From positions 496,001-560,000 of the forward strand of contig NZ_CP045496.1 of assembly GCF_015500075.1 (NCBI RefSeq): a stretch of DNA of 64,000 nt, written 5' to 3'. The DNA is from Mesorhizobium sp. INR15. GTDB taxonomy: Bacteria > Pseudomonadota > Alphaproteobacteria > Rhizobiales > Rhizobiaceae. Every line of letters begins with the position of its first letter. The stretch's first letter is position 1. This document shows, piece after piece, positions 1-10,082 of this stretch. The notes under the pieces are model-generated. The model searched no databases, was not told the DNA's origin, and saw only the letters and a list, made by a program, of their open reading frames with translations. The position numbers and the translations under genes are program-made.

Positions 1-2013
1 AAAAAGCATCTCTTCCGAAACATCGAAAATCGGGCTGCGCAGTACCGCTGCAAGCGACAGATCGTCCTGCGGCTGGATCAGGAAATGGCCGAGCGCGATC
101 AGGTCCTTGACCGCGATATGGCCAGGCAGGCTCAGCCGGTCAGCGCCGGCCACGGGAATGTCACGGCGCTTCAGCGCGCGGGTCAGGGCGTGGACAAAGC
201 GGTCGCGCTTGCGCACCAGCACCAGCACGTCGCCTGGCCGAAGTTTCTTGCCACGGCCTTCGATGATCTCGCCATTGCCGATCCAGCCGGCAACCGTCGC
301 GGCGACGTTTTCGGCCACGCGCACCGCCGGTGCGTGGGCGTGGTCGATGGCTTGCGTCCAGTCATCCGGCTCATCGACGACATCGGCGCCGATCGACGGC
401 CAGACCTCGACATAGCCCGGCGCATCGTTGCGGATCGCCTTGTGGTCCAGCGGGTCGGGATCATGGCTGATGCCGCGCCGGACAATGGGGTCGGCGAAGA
501 CACGGTCGACGGCGGCCAGCACGTCGTCGGTGGAGCGGAACGACCAGGTCAGCTTCAGGTCGGCGAAGGAGGCCTCGGCGTTCCGCACCCTTCCGGCAAA
601 CAACAGCCGGCTGTCGGCGAAGGAGTCCGGCGCCGCCCCCTGAAACGAATAGATCGACTGCTTTTCGTCACCGACGGCAAACACCGTGCGGTGGACATGG
701 TCGCGGGCGCCAAAGCCGGCAAAGAACTCCTCCGCCAGCCGCTTCACCACCTCCCATTGGTCGGGGCTGGTGTCCTGCGCTTCGTCGAGCAGGATATGGT
801 CGATGCCTTGGTCGAGCTTGTATTGCACCCAGGGGCCAGCGTCGGGACGCGCCAGAAGATTGACCGTGCGGGTGATCAGATCGTTGAAATCGAGAAAGCC
901 GCGCCCGCGCTTCAATTGCTCGTAGCGGGCAATGAGCCAGTCGGCGACGGTCAGCGCGGCACGCGTGCCTTCCAGCATCCGAAACAGCGCCAGCCGGTCA
1001 GAGATTTCCAGGATGGCGCTAACGGCGGCCTGATAGCGCTCCGGCAGGTCGGGCAGCCGTTCGAGCAAGGCCTTCTTGAACGCCTTGGCCGGGTCATAGG
1101 CCTCGCCGTCCGACTTCAGGAAAGCCCGGCCCAGCAATTGCAGCCGGCGCAGCGGATCGCTTTCGGCGAAGGCGAGACGGGCGTAGGGCAGGATGTTGTT
1201 GAGGACGATGCGGGCGTCGGCCGATTCAGCGGCAGCGGCAAAGGCAGCAAAATAGTCCGGCAGGAACCCCGGCAGCGGCCAGGCGGAGGCGGCTATGCCT
1301 TCGGCCGTCTGGCCGGCTCGAAAATGAAACTCGTCGAACAGCGGCTGAAACCCCGAGCCGTCACGGCCGGCCTCGTCGATGAAAGCGCGCAAGCCGTCGC
1401 GCTTGCGCACGATCTCGGCCAGCAAGGCATCGAGCCCAGCCTCACCGCCGCGCTCCAGGACAGCGGCGAAAGCCTCGGCAAGCTCCGCCTCGCGCGCAGC
1501 CGAGCCAGAAATCATCTCGCGGCGGGCGGCGGCGAAAAGCGAGGCCTCCATCTGGCTGTCGAGCATCTCGAAATGCGCGGGAATATTGGCCTCGAGCGGG
1601 AACTGGTGCAGCACCGATTCGCAGAAGGCGTGGATGGTCTGGATCTTCAATCCGCCCGGTGTTTCCAGTGCCTCGGCGAACAGGCGGCGCGCGCGACGCA
1701 TGGTCTCACGGTCGGGCCGGCGATTGTCCAGCGCCTCGATCCTTGCCGCCAATTCGGTGTCGCCGAGTGCCGTCCATTCCGACAGCGTCGAAAACACCCG
1801 GTTCGACATGTTGGCGGCGGCGGCGCGCGTATAGGTCAGGCACAGGATCTTCGAGGGATCGGTGCCGCGCAGCAGCAGCCGAATGACGCGCTGCGCCAGC
1901 ACATGGGTCTTGCCCGAACCGGCATTGGCCGACACCCAGGCGGAATTCCTGGGGTCGGACGCGCTTGCCTGGCTCGACGCGGTGTCGCTCGGGATCGGAT
2001 AGGCCTTCTTCAT
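1..2013 (-). CDS. addA: AddA helicase/nuclease subunit (partial, 3' end outside window)
   Basis: ATP-dependent UvrD-like helicase and nuclease subunit of the AddAB complex, which resects double-strand breaks for RecA-dependent recombination. The N-terminus reads MKKAYPIPSDT and is followed by a Walker A motif (SANAGSGKT, residues about 28-36) and a conserved LCLTYTRAAAANM segment. The frame stays open to base 1, so only about 671 N-terminal residues are present; the PD-(D/E)XK nuclease end lies outside. The start ATG overlaps the addB stop (ATGA), which shows translational coupling and fixes the start. It is the last visible gene of the tsaE-amgK/murU/addB/addA operon. A long plus-strand open frame over this region is an antisense shadow. 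Confidence 0.93.
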   Translation of the reverse strand, partial: MKKAYPIPSDTASSQASASDPRNSAWVSANAGSGKTHVLAQRVIRLLLRGTDPSKILCLTYTRAAAANMSNRVFSTLSEWTALGDTELAARIEALDNRRPDRETMRRARRLFAEALETPGGLKIQTIHAFCESVLHQFPLEANIPAHFEMLDSQMEASLFAAARREMISGSAAREAELAEAFAAVLERGGEAGLDALLAEIVRKRDGLRAFIDEAGRDGSGFQPLFDEFHFRAGQTAEGIAASAWPLPGFLPDYFAAFAAAAESADARIVLNNILPYARLAFAESDPLRRLQLLGRAFLKSDGEAYDPAKAFKKALLERLPDLPERYQAAVSAILEISDRLALFRMLEGTRAALTVADWLIARYEQLKRGRGFLDFNDLITRTVNLLARPDAGPWVQYKLDQGIDHILLDEAQDTSPDQWEVVKRLAEEFFAGFGARDHVHRTVFAVGDEKQSIYSFQGAAPDSFADSRLLFAGRVRNAEASFADLKLTWSFRSTDDVLAAVDRVFADPIVRRGISHDPDPLDHKAIRNDAPGYVEVWPSIGADVVDEPDDWTQAIDHAHAPAVRVAENVAATVAGWIGNGEIIEGRGKKLRPGDVLVLVRKRDRFVHALTRALKRRDIPVAGADRLSLPGHIAVKDLIALGHFLIQPQDDLSLAAVLRSPIFDVSEEMLF

Positions 2014-5000
2014 GCCTCCCCTCCCTCGTCACCGGTATCGCCGCCGGCGGACCATTCGAGCACCCGGGCCAGATGATCGTAGTCACCATCGGTTTCGCCC
2101 TCGCGGAAAGGCAGCGCCCGTGACAGGTATCCGGTCGCCGGATCGTCGTAATGAACCAGGAGCTTTTCCAGCCGCGCCCAGGCCTCTTCGGCGAGGTCGG
2201 CGGCGGTTCTGGGCTGTCGGTTGTATTCGAGGATGGATTCCTCGAACACCTCGCCATTCGGCTTCAACCTGATGAACGCCAGTTGCGACGGCTCGCGTGC
2301 GCCAAGATCCTTGAAGGCGCCGCGCCGCAGCAGCGCGGCTTCCAGCGCCAGTTGTGGGGCCAGCAGCGTGTGTGCCTGTGCCTTGGAGGGTGAGGAGCCG
2401 GTCTTGTAGTCGAGAATATCGGCCATGCCGCCAGCCAGCAGATCGACACGGTCGGCATAGCCGGACAGCGTTACACCGGACTGGCCGACGACTGTCTTGG
2501 CGGCGCGCTCTTCCGCATGGCGTTGTGTCACGGCGTCGGCGCGGCCGCGCTCCCACTCGATGATACTGCCAGCGAGCTTTTCAAAGCGTGGCCACCACAC
2601 AGCCTCGACATCGGCGGGCAAGGCAGCCTCGGCAAAACAGGTGCGGCCCGCCGCAATGAGACCGGCCAGCGCGTCCGGCGCGCGCGGATCGGCAACGCTG
2701 CTCGAAAACAGATGCAGGATGGCATGGAACAGCGTGCCGCGTTCGGCAGCGCCGGGATCTCGGATGACCGGATCGAGCCGCATCAGGCCAAGGATCCTCC
2801 TGGCGTAAACGGCATAGGGATCGCGGCGCAGGGTTTCGATCTCGGTGACCGAAAAGTGCCGAGGCCTGACCGCCAGCGGTGGCTTCGGCTGTGGCCGTGG
2901 CGCGAAATCCTGCCGCTTGCCGGTATCGAGCGCCCGCGCCCAGGCGAGCAGTTCGTCGCCGCGCCGGCGTAGCTCGCCCGCATGGTCCTTGCCGACGAAG
3001 GTCAGGATACGCTGCAGCCAGCGCGACGGCACCGCGGGCGCGTCGCCGGCGCGGGCGGAGCGCGCCAGCACCACCTTTCTCGCGCCCATCGCCATCTGGA
3101 AGTCATGCGCGGCGAGGCCGATGCGCCGTTCGGGCGGTTCGAGATCGATGCCGGTCTTCATCAACCGCGACATGAAGCGATCGCTTTCCGGCTTGCGCGG
3201 CCAGACACCTTCGTTGAGCCCGCCAATGATCAGCGTGTCGACATTCTGCAAGCGCGCTTCCAGCGCACCCCAGATGGCGATGTTCCTGTCGGTGCCTTGC
3301 GCCGGCTTGACCGTTTCAGGTGCGATCAGCGCGTCCATCACGTCGGGCCATTCATCCGCCGCGAAGGAGAAGGCCACGGGGGCCGCGACCAGGCCGCGCA
3401 ACAGTTCGGCGAGTTTTTCGCCGGCGTCGCCGGCATAAAGCTCGCCAAGGCCGCCATCCCCAGTGCGGCCGAGATTCTCGAGCGCGACAACGCTCGCGCT
3501 GACCAGCGCGGCAAGATCGGTCTCCAGCTGGCCTCGAAAAGCCGCGAGCGGTGCCAGGGCGCCGGTCAGGCGCTTGAGGACATCGCGCGCGTCCTCGATG
3601 CCGCGCACCGCCAGCCGGGCCAACCAGAAGGGTGGCCGACTGTCGTCGCCGAGACCCGTGAGACGGGCCTCGAACAGTTCCGGCAACGAAGCGATGTCGG
3701 GGCGACCGGTGCCGCCGCGCAGGGCCACCAGTTCGACCAGTTCCGCCGCGTGACGAACATTGGCCCGGTCGAGACCAAGGCCCAGAAGAGGATGCTTGAG
3801 CAGCGACAGCAGGCCAACGGGATCGCCGGGGCGAAACACCGCCTGCAGCGCCAGCCTGAGCAAGCTGGCGGCTGGCGTGTTGGTGAGTGGTACGCCACCC
3901 GAATCGTCGGCGACGACGCCAAAGCGCAGAAGCTCCGCCGAAACCCGCCGCGCCAGGGCACGGTCGCCGGTGACGAGCGCGGCGCGTTCGCCCGGCTGCT
4001 CGACAGCACGTTTGAGCGCAACGGCGATGGCCACCGCCTCGTCGCGCTCACTGGCGGCCTCAAGCAGCGTCACGCCGGCGAAGGCCTCGACAATATCGTG
4101 CGCGGCAAAGCCGGCGCGCGTTTCCGCCCAGAGCTCGGTGGTTTCAGCCGGCCGCAACGCTTCGCCGATCAGGGCGGCGCGCAGCGCCAGCGGCCGCCCG
4201 GCAACGCCGATCTCCTCGACATCGCCGCGCAACACGCCGATCTTACCGATCAGTTTTGCCAGGCCGTATTGCGGATGGCCGAGCAAGGCGGGGCGCGCGC
4301 CAGGAGCGGCAATCGCTTGGAAGGACGGTTCGTCCAGCGTCTGGTCGAGACCGGGCAGCACGATCGCGCCATTGGGCAGGCGGGCGATCGCGGCGAGCAG
4401 TTCGGCGGTGGCGGGGATCGAGCCCGTCGACCCGGCGGCGATGACCGGTCCGGGCGGCGGATTGCGCTGCAGCCGCGCCGCTTCGTGCCTGATCAGCGCG
4501 CTGCGATGCGCGGCTGGGTTGGAGCGATCACGCTCCTCAAGGAATTTCGGCCAGGCATCGATGACAATGCCGAGAAAATCGAGGGTAACCTGCCACCAGC
4601 CGGCAAGGCTTCCCTTGACCAGATCCTCGAACTTGCTCCAGTCCGACCCTTCCGTCTCGATCTCGTCCATCAGCCGGGTGAGATCGCGGGCCAGCCAGAT
4701 CGCGTCGGCGGAGGACGCCGGAATGACGATTTCCTCGTCGAAGAGTGCAGCGACATGAGCCGGCAGCCGGCGCTTCCAGGCGCGCACCAGCGGCGCCAGC
4801 AGCAGCAGACGCTCGGTGGCCGAGATAGGCGGTGCAAGGTCTATCGCCGCCGAGGCTTCGGCCTCGAATGCCGCCTCGTCTTCGTCGAACTCGCCAAGCG
4901 GGCGTATGACCGGCAGGATTGCCGAACCGCCGCCGCCTCGTGCCGCGAGACTGTCGACAAAGACGCCGCGCAATGCGCGCGCGGCGCGGCGCGTCGGCAC

Positions 5001-5144
5001 GTAAATGGTGACATCGGCCAGCGCCAGCGGATCGCCGTCAAAACGAAAACCCGGAACGAGGTGGCCGCCAAGCAATGCCTCGGCCAGCGTCGGCAGAAAC
5101 GGCGCTCCGGGCGGTATCGAGAAAACGCGGCTTGAGCCGCTCAT
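2010..5144 (-). CDS. addB: AddB, double-strand break repair subunit
   Basis: Second subunit of the AddAB helicase-nuclease, alphaproteobacterial type, about 1044 residues. The start MSGSSRVFSIPPG was chosen because its ATG overlaps the upstream murU stop by ATGA; the longer frame upstream would run through murU. The N-terminal half is a degenerate helicase core. Near the C-terminus, ADILDYKTGSSPSKAQ followed by QLALEAALL has the D-x-K nuclease motif of RecB-family PD-(D/E)XK domains. The stop overlaps the addA start by four bases, as expected for a stoichiometric complex. Confidence 0.93.
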   Translation of the reverse strand: MSGSSRVFSIPPGAPFLPTLAEALLGGHLVPGFRFDGDPLALADVTIYVPTRRAARALRGVFVDSLAARGGGGSAILPVIRPLGEFDEDEAAFEAEASAAIDLAPPISATERLLLLAPLVRAWKRRLPAHVAALFDEEIVIPASSADAIWLARDLTRLMDEIETEGSDWSKFEDLVKGSLAGWWQVTLDFLGIVIDAWPKFLEERDRSNPAAHRSALIRHEAARLQRNPPPGPVIAAGSTGSIPATAELLAAIARLPNGAIVLPGLDQTLDEPSFQAIAAPGARPALLGHPQYGLAKLIGKIGVLRGDVEEIGVAGRPLALRAALIGEALRPAETTELWAETRAGFAAHDIVEAFAGVTLLEAASERDEAVAIAVALKRAVEQPGERAALVTGDRALARRVSAELLRFGVVADDSGGVPLTNTPAASLLRLALQAVFRPGDPVGLLSLLKHPLLGLGLDRANVRHAAELVELVALRGGTGRPDIASLPELFEARLTGLGDDSRPPFWLARLAVRGIEDARDVLKRLTGALAPLAAFRGQLETDLAALVSASVVALENLGRTGDGGLGELYAGDAGEKLAELLRGLVAAPVAFSFAADEWPDVMDALIAPETVKPAQGTDRNIAIWGALEARLQNVDTLIIGGLNEGVWPRKPESDRFMSRLMKTGIDLEPPERRIGLAAHDFQMAMGARKVVLARSARAGDAPAVPSRWLQRILTFVGKDHAGELRRRGDELLAWARALDTGKRQDFAPRPQPKPPLAVRPRHFSVTEIETLRRDPYAVYARRILGLMRLDPVIRDPGAAERGTLFHAILHLFSSSVADPRAPDALAGLIAAGRTCFAEAALPADVEAVWWPRFEKLAGSIIEWERGRADAVTQRHAEERAAKTVVGQSGVTLSGYADRVDLLAGGMADILDYKTGSSPSKAQAHTLLAPQLALEAALLRRGAFKDLGAREPSQLAFIRLKPNGEVFEESILEYNRQPRTAADLAEEAWARLEKLLVHYDDPATGYLSRALPFREGETDGDYDHLARVLEWSAGGDTGDEGGEA

Positions 5145-5869
5145 TGCAACTCGGCTAGAGCGTCGGCGACGGCGGCTTCGGCCTGCGGAATGGCATCGGG
5201 CGTGCCGACCGTGATCCAATGGCCCTGCATGACCATGCCGAACAGACGGCCAGCCGCGATGGCCGTGTCGAAATAAGCGTTCAGTGAGTGCGGCTCGCTC
5301 GACGCGTCCTTGAACAGGCGCGGATGGACTATTGCAGCCCCGGCATAGATCAGTCCGGCCGGATCGCCTTTCGCGCGGCGCAGTGCGCCATCCGGCGCAA
5401 CCAGAAAATCCGTGCCGCCGCTGTGTCCGGTCGCCTGATCGAGTTCCGCCAGCATCAGCAGAATATCCATTTTCGCCGCGTCCCACGCAAGAGCGAGACG
5501 GGCAAGATTGGGCAGGCCATGGTCGATCCAGAACGTATCGGCGTTGAGAATGAAGAAGGGGGCCTTGCCGAGGGCCGGCAAGGCCTTGACGATGCCGCCG
5601 GCGGAATCCAGCAGCCTTTCGCTCTCATCAGAAATGACGATGCCTGGTGTCTGGCGCGCCGCGACATGGGCGATGATCTGTTCGGGGAAATAGTGGACGT
5701 TGACGACAGCCTTGCCGACGCCGACAGCGGCCAGGCTGTCCAGGCTCCAGTCAAGCAATGTCTTGCCGGCGATGCTGACCAGCGGCTTTGGCATGGTGTT
5801 GGTGATCGGCCGCATGCGCTTGCCAAGCCCGGCGGCAAGCACGATCGCGGTCTGCGGTATCGCCGTCAA
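5141..5869 (-). CDS. murU: MurU-like sugar-1-phosphate nucleotidyltransferase
   Basis: Nucleotidyltransferase of 242 residues. The N-terminal signature AIVLAAGLGKRMRP binds the nucleotide, TMPKPLVSIAGKTLLD is the substrate-binding motif, and FILNADTFW holds the metal-binding Asp. In the Pseudomonas and Caulobacter recycling route, MurU makes UDP-MurNAc from MurNAc-1-phosphate produced by AmgK. Here the upstream gene carries an AmgK-like kinase domain, and the two overlap by ATGA, which strongly supports MurU over a generic glucose-1-phosphate enzyme. Its stop also overlaps addB. The pathway bypasses MurA, so it is relevant to fosfomycin tolerance; that is family knowledge, not seen here. Confidence 0.82.
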   Translation of the reverse strand: MTAIPQTAIVLAAGLGKRMRPITNTMPKPLVSIAGKTLLDWSLDSLAAVGVGKAVVNVHYFPEQIIAHVAARQTPGIVISDESERLLDSAGGIVKALPALGKAPFFILNADTFWIDHGLPNLARLALAWDAAKMDILLMLAELDQATGHSGGTDFLVAPDGALRRAKGDPAGLIYAGAAIVHPRLFKDASSEPHSLNAYFDTAIAAGRLFGMVMQGHWITVGTPDAIPQAEAAVADALAELQ

Positions 5870-7377
5870 AGGGTTCGTTCCTCCAGCAAGCCGTGGGCGG
5901 TGTAGAGGTCCCGCAGTCTTGCCAATGCCGGGTGGGACAGCGCGCGGCGCAGATAGTCGCGAATGCGCGGCAGATGCCTCAGATAGTAAGGCTTTCCGTC
6001 GCGCTTTTCGAGCCGCACGAAGATGCCAAGGATCTTGGAATTGCGCTGCGCCGCCATGATTGCATAGGCCTCGACAAACGCGCTCTCGTCAAAGGCGCCG
6101 GCTGCGTGGCGCGCCGCTATATAGGCAGCCAGTGTCTGCTTCTCGATCTCGGGCGACAGCGTGACGCGTGCGTCCATGGCGAGCGAGGCGACGTCATAGG
6201 CGGAAGGGCCAATCAAGGCGTCCTGCACGTCGACGATGCCCAGACGGTCGTGGCCGGAGCGCTCGCCGCGCCAGATGATGTTGGGCGAATGGAAATCGCG
6301 CAGCATCAGCGTGTATTCGCTGCCGTCCAGGCGGTCGAAGAGCGCGTTCCATTCCTGGTGATAGCCGGCGCGCAAGGTATCACTGGGCGGGCCTCCCGTG
6401 ATCGCCGGCACATACCAGTCTATCAGCAGGTCGGCCTCGATCATCATCGCGGCGCGATCGAAGGGCGGCACCTCATGGGTCACGCCAGGAACGACCTCCA
6501 AACGGTCGGCCCAGGTCCTGCCATGCATCATGGCCAGCAGTTCTGCAGCAGCCTGATAGCGGCCGTTCACCGGTTGGCCCTGGCCGTCGAGAAAGCTCTC
6601 CGAACCGAGATGTTCAAGCAGCAGGAACCCCTGCTCCAGGTCCTCGGCTTCTATCGCCGGCACGCTGACGCCGCCGGCCTTCAAGGCACGGTCGATGGCA
6701 ACGAATGCCGAGACAGACTGGGCCGTGTGGGCGATAACCGCATAGGGTTTGCCGTCGCGCACAGGCGGCCCCAGCACCAATCGCGGCGAATTCATCAGCA
6801 CCAGTGGCTGAAAGCCGTCGCGCGAGACGATTTCATAAGAGCGGGCCGAGGCATCGCCGATGAAATAGCGCCGCTGCGCTTCGCCCCAGCCGGCGCTTGC
6901 CAGAAAATCGCGCATCGCCAGCGACCGCGCCGCGCGCTTGAACGCGTCGCCTTGTCCCGACAGCCTCGCCAGCCGGCCATCGCCGTGATGGGTCAGCTCG
7001 ATCAGAACCGCTGTCGGCGGCAGATAGGCCTCGGCCTTTTCTGGCCATTCGACCAAGGCTGCTCCTTGCAGCAGTGCCTCGTCGAACCCGAGCTCATCGA
7101 TTTCGGCCGCCGAGGACAGGCGATAGAGATCGAAATGGTGCACCGGAACGCGCGTGTCATAGCTCTGCACCAGGGTAAAGGTTGGGCTTGGCACGTCGAG
7201 GCCGGCATCGTCGGCCAATGTCCTGATCAGCGCGCGCGCCAATGTCGACTTGCCAGCGCCGAGGTCGCCCTTGAGGGCGAGCACATCGCCCGGGCGCAGC
7301 GACATGGCGAGGTCTTCACCCAGCCGTGCCGTCTCCGTTTCATCGGCAAGCAATCGCTCCAGCACCAGATCCGCCAT
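5866..7377 (-). CDS. TsaE-AmgK fusion protein
   Basis: Fusion of 503 residues. Residues 1 to about 150 are TsaE, the ATPase of the t6A tRNA modification complex: P-loop LKGDLGAGKSTLARAL, then SPTFTLVQSY, HFDLYRL and ALVEWPEKA. Residues about 160-500 are an aminoglycoside phosphotransferase-like kinase related to AmgK (MurNAc/GlcNAc anomeric kinase): LMLRDFHSPNIIW is the catalytic loop and GIVDVQDALIGPSAYDVASL the metal-binding segment. One reading frame without a stop joins the domains. It overlaps murU by ATGA, matching the kinase-then-uridylyltransferase order of peptidoglycan recycling. Such fusions occur in other Rhizobiales, so this is unlikely to be an assembly error. Confidence 0.87.
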   Translation of the reverse strand: MADLVLERLLADETETARLGEDLAMSLRPGDVLALKGDLGAGKSTLARALIRTLADDAGLDVPSPTFTLVQSYDTRVPVHHFDLYRLSSAAEIDELGFDEALLQGAALVEWPEKAEAYLPPTAVLIELTHHGDGRLARLSGQGDAFKRAARSLAMRDFLASAGWGEAQRRYFIGDASARSYEIVSRDGFQPLVLMNSPRLVLGPPVRDGKPYAVIAHTAQSVSAFVAIDRALKAGGVSVPAIEAEDLEQGFLLLEHLGSESFLDGQGQPVNGRYQAAAELLAMMHGRTWADRLEVVPGVTHEVPPFDRAAMMIEADLLIDWYVPAITGGPPSDTLRAGYHQEWNALFDRLDGSEYTLMLRDFHSPNIIWRGERSGHDRLGIVDVQDALIGPSAYDVASLAMDARVTLSPEIEKQTLAAYIAARHAAGAFDESAFVEAYAIMAAQRNSKILGIFVRLEKRDGKPYYLRHLPRIRDYLRRALSHPALARLRDLYTAHGLLEERTL

Positions 7378-7385
7378 CGAGCGTG

Positions 7386-9941
7386 CTACTCGGCCGCGGC
7401 GCGCATGCCCGGCGTATCGGGAAAGGTGCAGATGACGGTCGTGCCCTTGTCCTTGCCGGTCTCGATACGAACGCTGCCGCCATGCAGTTCGACGAAACTC
7501 TTGACGATGGACAAGCCGAGCCCGGCGCCGCGCCGGCGACCGCCGTTGGCGCGCGGCTCGAAGCGACGAAACACCGAATCAAGCACGTCCGGCGGCATGC
7601 CGGGCCCGCTGTCATGGACCGAGAACTCGACGCCCTCCGCCAGTTGCCTGCAGGCAAGCGTGATGGTGCTTGCCTCCGGCGCGTAGTTGGCAGCGTTGCT
7701 AAGCAGATTGTAGAGGATTTGGCGAATGCGGATCTCGTCGCCGTGAAAGCTCTTCGGCGCCGCGGCAGCATCGACCTTGAGCGTGATCGAATGCTCCTCC
7801 AGCCGGTCGGCCACGAGCTCTGCGGCGGCAGCGATGGTCCGGTCGATCCGCACCTCGGAGATATCGAGCTGCATGATGCCGGCATCGACGGTGGCCAGGT
7901 CGAGGATATCGTTGACGATGGTGAGCAGGACCGAGGACGACGAGCCGACATGCTCGACATATTCGCGCTGCTTCTGGCTCAGCGGCCCGGTGGCCGGCAG
8001 CGAAAGCAATTCGGTGAAGCCGATGATGTTGGTCAACGGCGAACGCAATTCGTATGAGACGTGCTGGACGAAATCATTCTTGATCTGGTCCGATCTCTGC
8101 AGCGCTTCGTTCTTGTCCTTCAGCGCCCGTTCGACATTGACGCTGTCGGTGACGTCGACAAAGGTGGTCATCACTTGCCCGTTGGGCAACGGGATGATGG
8201 CGTAGCTCAGCACGCCGCCATTGTTGAGTTCCGCCTGGCCGTGTCGGTCGCGGCGCTCGTCGTCGAAGCCGGTGATGACGGCGACGAAGCCTGGCCAAGG
8301 GCTGTCGACAGCTTGGCGGTCGCAGAGGTCGCGAATGGTGGACACGTGTACATTGGGCTTGGCCGCATCGGCACTCAGCCCCCAGAGCTTGGCGAAGGCC
8401 GGGTTCGACAGTCGGAGCCGTCCGTCAGGACCGAAGACGGCCACGCCTTCGGCGAGATTGTCGAGTGTCTCGCCCTGAACGCGCACCGCCGTCTGGTAAC
8501 GGCTTTCCAGGTCCATCTTTTCGGTCAGGTTCTCGAAGACCCAGGTCACGCCGCCCTTGGGCTGCGGATTGGCAACGACGCGGATCGTCTTGCCGTCAGG
8601 CAGATGCCACCAATGTTCCTGCGATTCCACCGCGCGATAGGCGCCAAGCAGACCTTCCTTCCAGCGGCGCCATTCCGGCTGCTCGGCAATCTTGCCTTCA
8701 CTGCGCAGGCGGTCGAGCAACAGGGCATTGTCGGGGGCACTGTGCAGGAACCCAGAGTCCAGGCCCCAGAGTTTCTGGAACGCCTGATTGAAGAACCGCA
8801 GCTTCTCGTCAGCGTCGAAAATCGCGACGGCGGTGTTGAGCTGATCGAGCGTGTCGGCGTGGCTTCTCACCGTCCGCTCATACTCACCGCGAATGGTCTC
8901 AATAGCACTGGTGTCGGAGGCAAGACCCGCCGAGCCATCGGCGCCGGCGAAATCGGTCACGGCAAACACGCGCCGATCGCCCTCGATAACAGTGGAAAGC
9001 GCCTGGTCGAACACCGGATGCGATGTGTGCTGGGCAGCGATCGCGTCGCGCGCCTGACCACCAAGGAATTCCTTGGCGTCACGGACCGCGGCGTCCGCGC
9101 TTTCGGCTTCAACCGCATCGGCATAGGCCCGATTGACCCACCTCAGCCGTCCATCCGCCGTGCGCAGCCATGTCGGCATCTTCAAGGCATCAAGCAGGCC
9201 GACGATCGTCTCATAGTCGGCGGAGAGGCGCTGGTTCTCGATTTTCAGCCTGGCCTGGCTGCGCTGTGTCTCCGACAGGGAAACGAAACGCACCAGTATA
9301 TGAGCCGCGCTCTTGCGCCCATGCACTTCGAGCGGCGCGCCGGCCTGCGATTCGATGAGGAGGTCAAAGGGCTTTGCCTTTTCCCGCAATGCCGTGATGG
9401 CATGTTCCAGCGCCGCCGCCGAACGTGGCATCAGCCAGCGTCCAAAAGCGAGGAACGCGGCGCGGTCTTCCGGGGCGCCGCTTTCCAGCGGCAATGTACC
9501 GACAAGATCGGGTTTCTTGTTCTCAGCGGCCCATACCACGACGCGTTGGTCGCGCATGTTGAGCAGCGCCTCGGAACGCCGCAAGGCTGCATTGACGTCG
9601 GCCAGACGGCTCCTGAGTTCCAGGTTCTGCGACGAGGTGCGCGTTCTTTCGCGGATCAGCACGATGGCGGAGAGCAGCGCGGCACCCGTCACCCCGACGA
9701 ATACCGCAAGCTGGATGACCTCGACCGTGCTGAGCGACAATCCTGACGTGATCACATTGGCGGTTTCGGCATGCGCGACCGTGCCAAGCAAGGGGCTTGA
9801 AAACGCGGATGCGGCAAGAAGCGCGCCGGCGCGGGCGCGCCAGGAAACGGCCTCGCCCTTTACAGCCGAGTTGCTGGTCTCCGAATCGTCATGGCCGCCG
9901 GAAACGGCCCGTCCCGCCTTTTGCGGGTGTTGCCCCGGCAT
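7386..9941 (-). CDS. Membrane PAS-domain sensor histidine kinase
   Basis: Hybrid-less sensor kinase of about 851 residues. Two hydrophobic N-terminal segments (around GALLAASAFSSPLLG and VIQLAVFVGVTGAALLSAIV) anchor it in the inner membrane, followed by several PAS-like repeats (FNQAFQKLWGLD and SNPAFAKLWGLS are paralogous). The HisKA box is HVSYELRSPLTNIIGF; the ATPase has NLLSNAANYAPE, VHDSGPGMPP and GAGLGLSIVKSF. ATG at 9941 was chosen over an in-frame TTG at 9971 because GGAGAGGA lies 7 bases upstream of it. No response regulator is adjacent. It ends 8 bases before the TsaE-AmgK gene and may be cotranscribed. Its signal is unknown. Confidence 0.85.
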   Translation of the reverse strand: MPGQHPQKAGRAVSGGHDDSETSNSAVKGEAVSWRARAGALLAASAFSSPLLGTVAHAETANVITSGLSLSTVEVIQLAVFVGVTGAALLSAIVLIRERTRTSSQNLELRSRLADVNAALRRSEALLNMRDQRVVVWAAENKKPDLVGTLPLESGAPEDRAAFLAFGRWLMPRSAAALEHAITALREKAKPFDLLIESQAGAPLEVHGRKSAAHILVRFVSLSETQRSQARLKIENQRLSADYETIVGLLDALKMPTWLRTADGRLRWVNRAYADAVEAESADAAVRDAKEFLGGQARDAIAAQHTSHPVFDQALSTVIEGDRRVFAVTDFAGADGSAGLASDTSAIETIRGEYERTVRSHADTLDQLNTAVAIFDADEKLRFFNQAFQKLWGLDSGFLHSAPDNALLLDRLRSEGKIAEQPEWRRWKEGLLGAYRAVESQEHWWHLPDGKTIRVVANPQPKGGVTWVFENLTEKMDLESRYQTAVRVQGETLDNLAEGVAVFGPDGRLRLSNPAFAKLWGLSADAAKPNVHVSTIRDLCDRQAVDSPWPGFVAVITGFDDERRDRHGQAELNNGGVLSYAIIPLPNGQVMTTFVDVTDSVNVERALKDKNEALQRSDQIKNDFVQHVSYELRSPLTNIIGFTELLSLPATGPLSQKQREYVEHVGSSSSVLLTIVNDILDLATVDAGIMQLDISEVRIDRTIAAAAELVADRLEEHSITLKVDAAAAPKSFHGDEIRIRQILYNLLSNAANYAPEASTITLACRQLAEGVEFSVHDSGPGMPPDVLDSVFRRFEPRANGGRRRGAGLGLSIVKSFVELHGGSVRIETGKDKGTTVICTFPDTPGMRAAAE

Positions 9942-10082
9942 GTCTTGGTCCTCTCCGCCGCCTGAATGCAAGACCGCCCTGATGCGCGCTTCTCTTTCCC
10001 CCTTTCGGGCTGGAAGCGTCGCGAATCACCTGACAATAAACCCTCGCCGAATCGGCGTGAAGGCGCTTGGCGCGCAAAAATA

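Noticed and set aside
85..2076. Long plus-strand open frame opposite addA
   Set aside because: No recognisable motif, low-complexity composition, and it is antisense to a well-supported AddA; high GC creates such shadows.
2982..5135. 717-codon plus-strand frame opposite addB
   Set aside because: Antisense of AddB with Arg/Gln/Gly-rich composition and no domain.
5893..9746. Long plus-strand frames opposite TsaE-AmgK and the sensor kinase
   Set aside because: They mirror conserved minus-strand genes and show no family motif.
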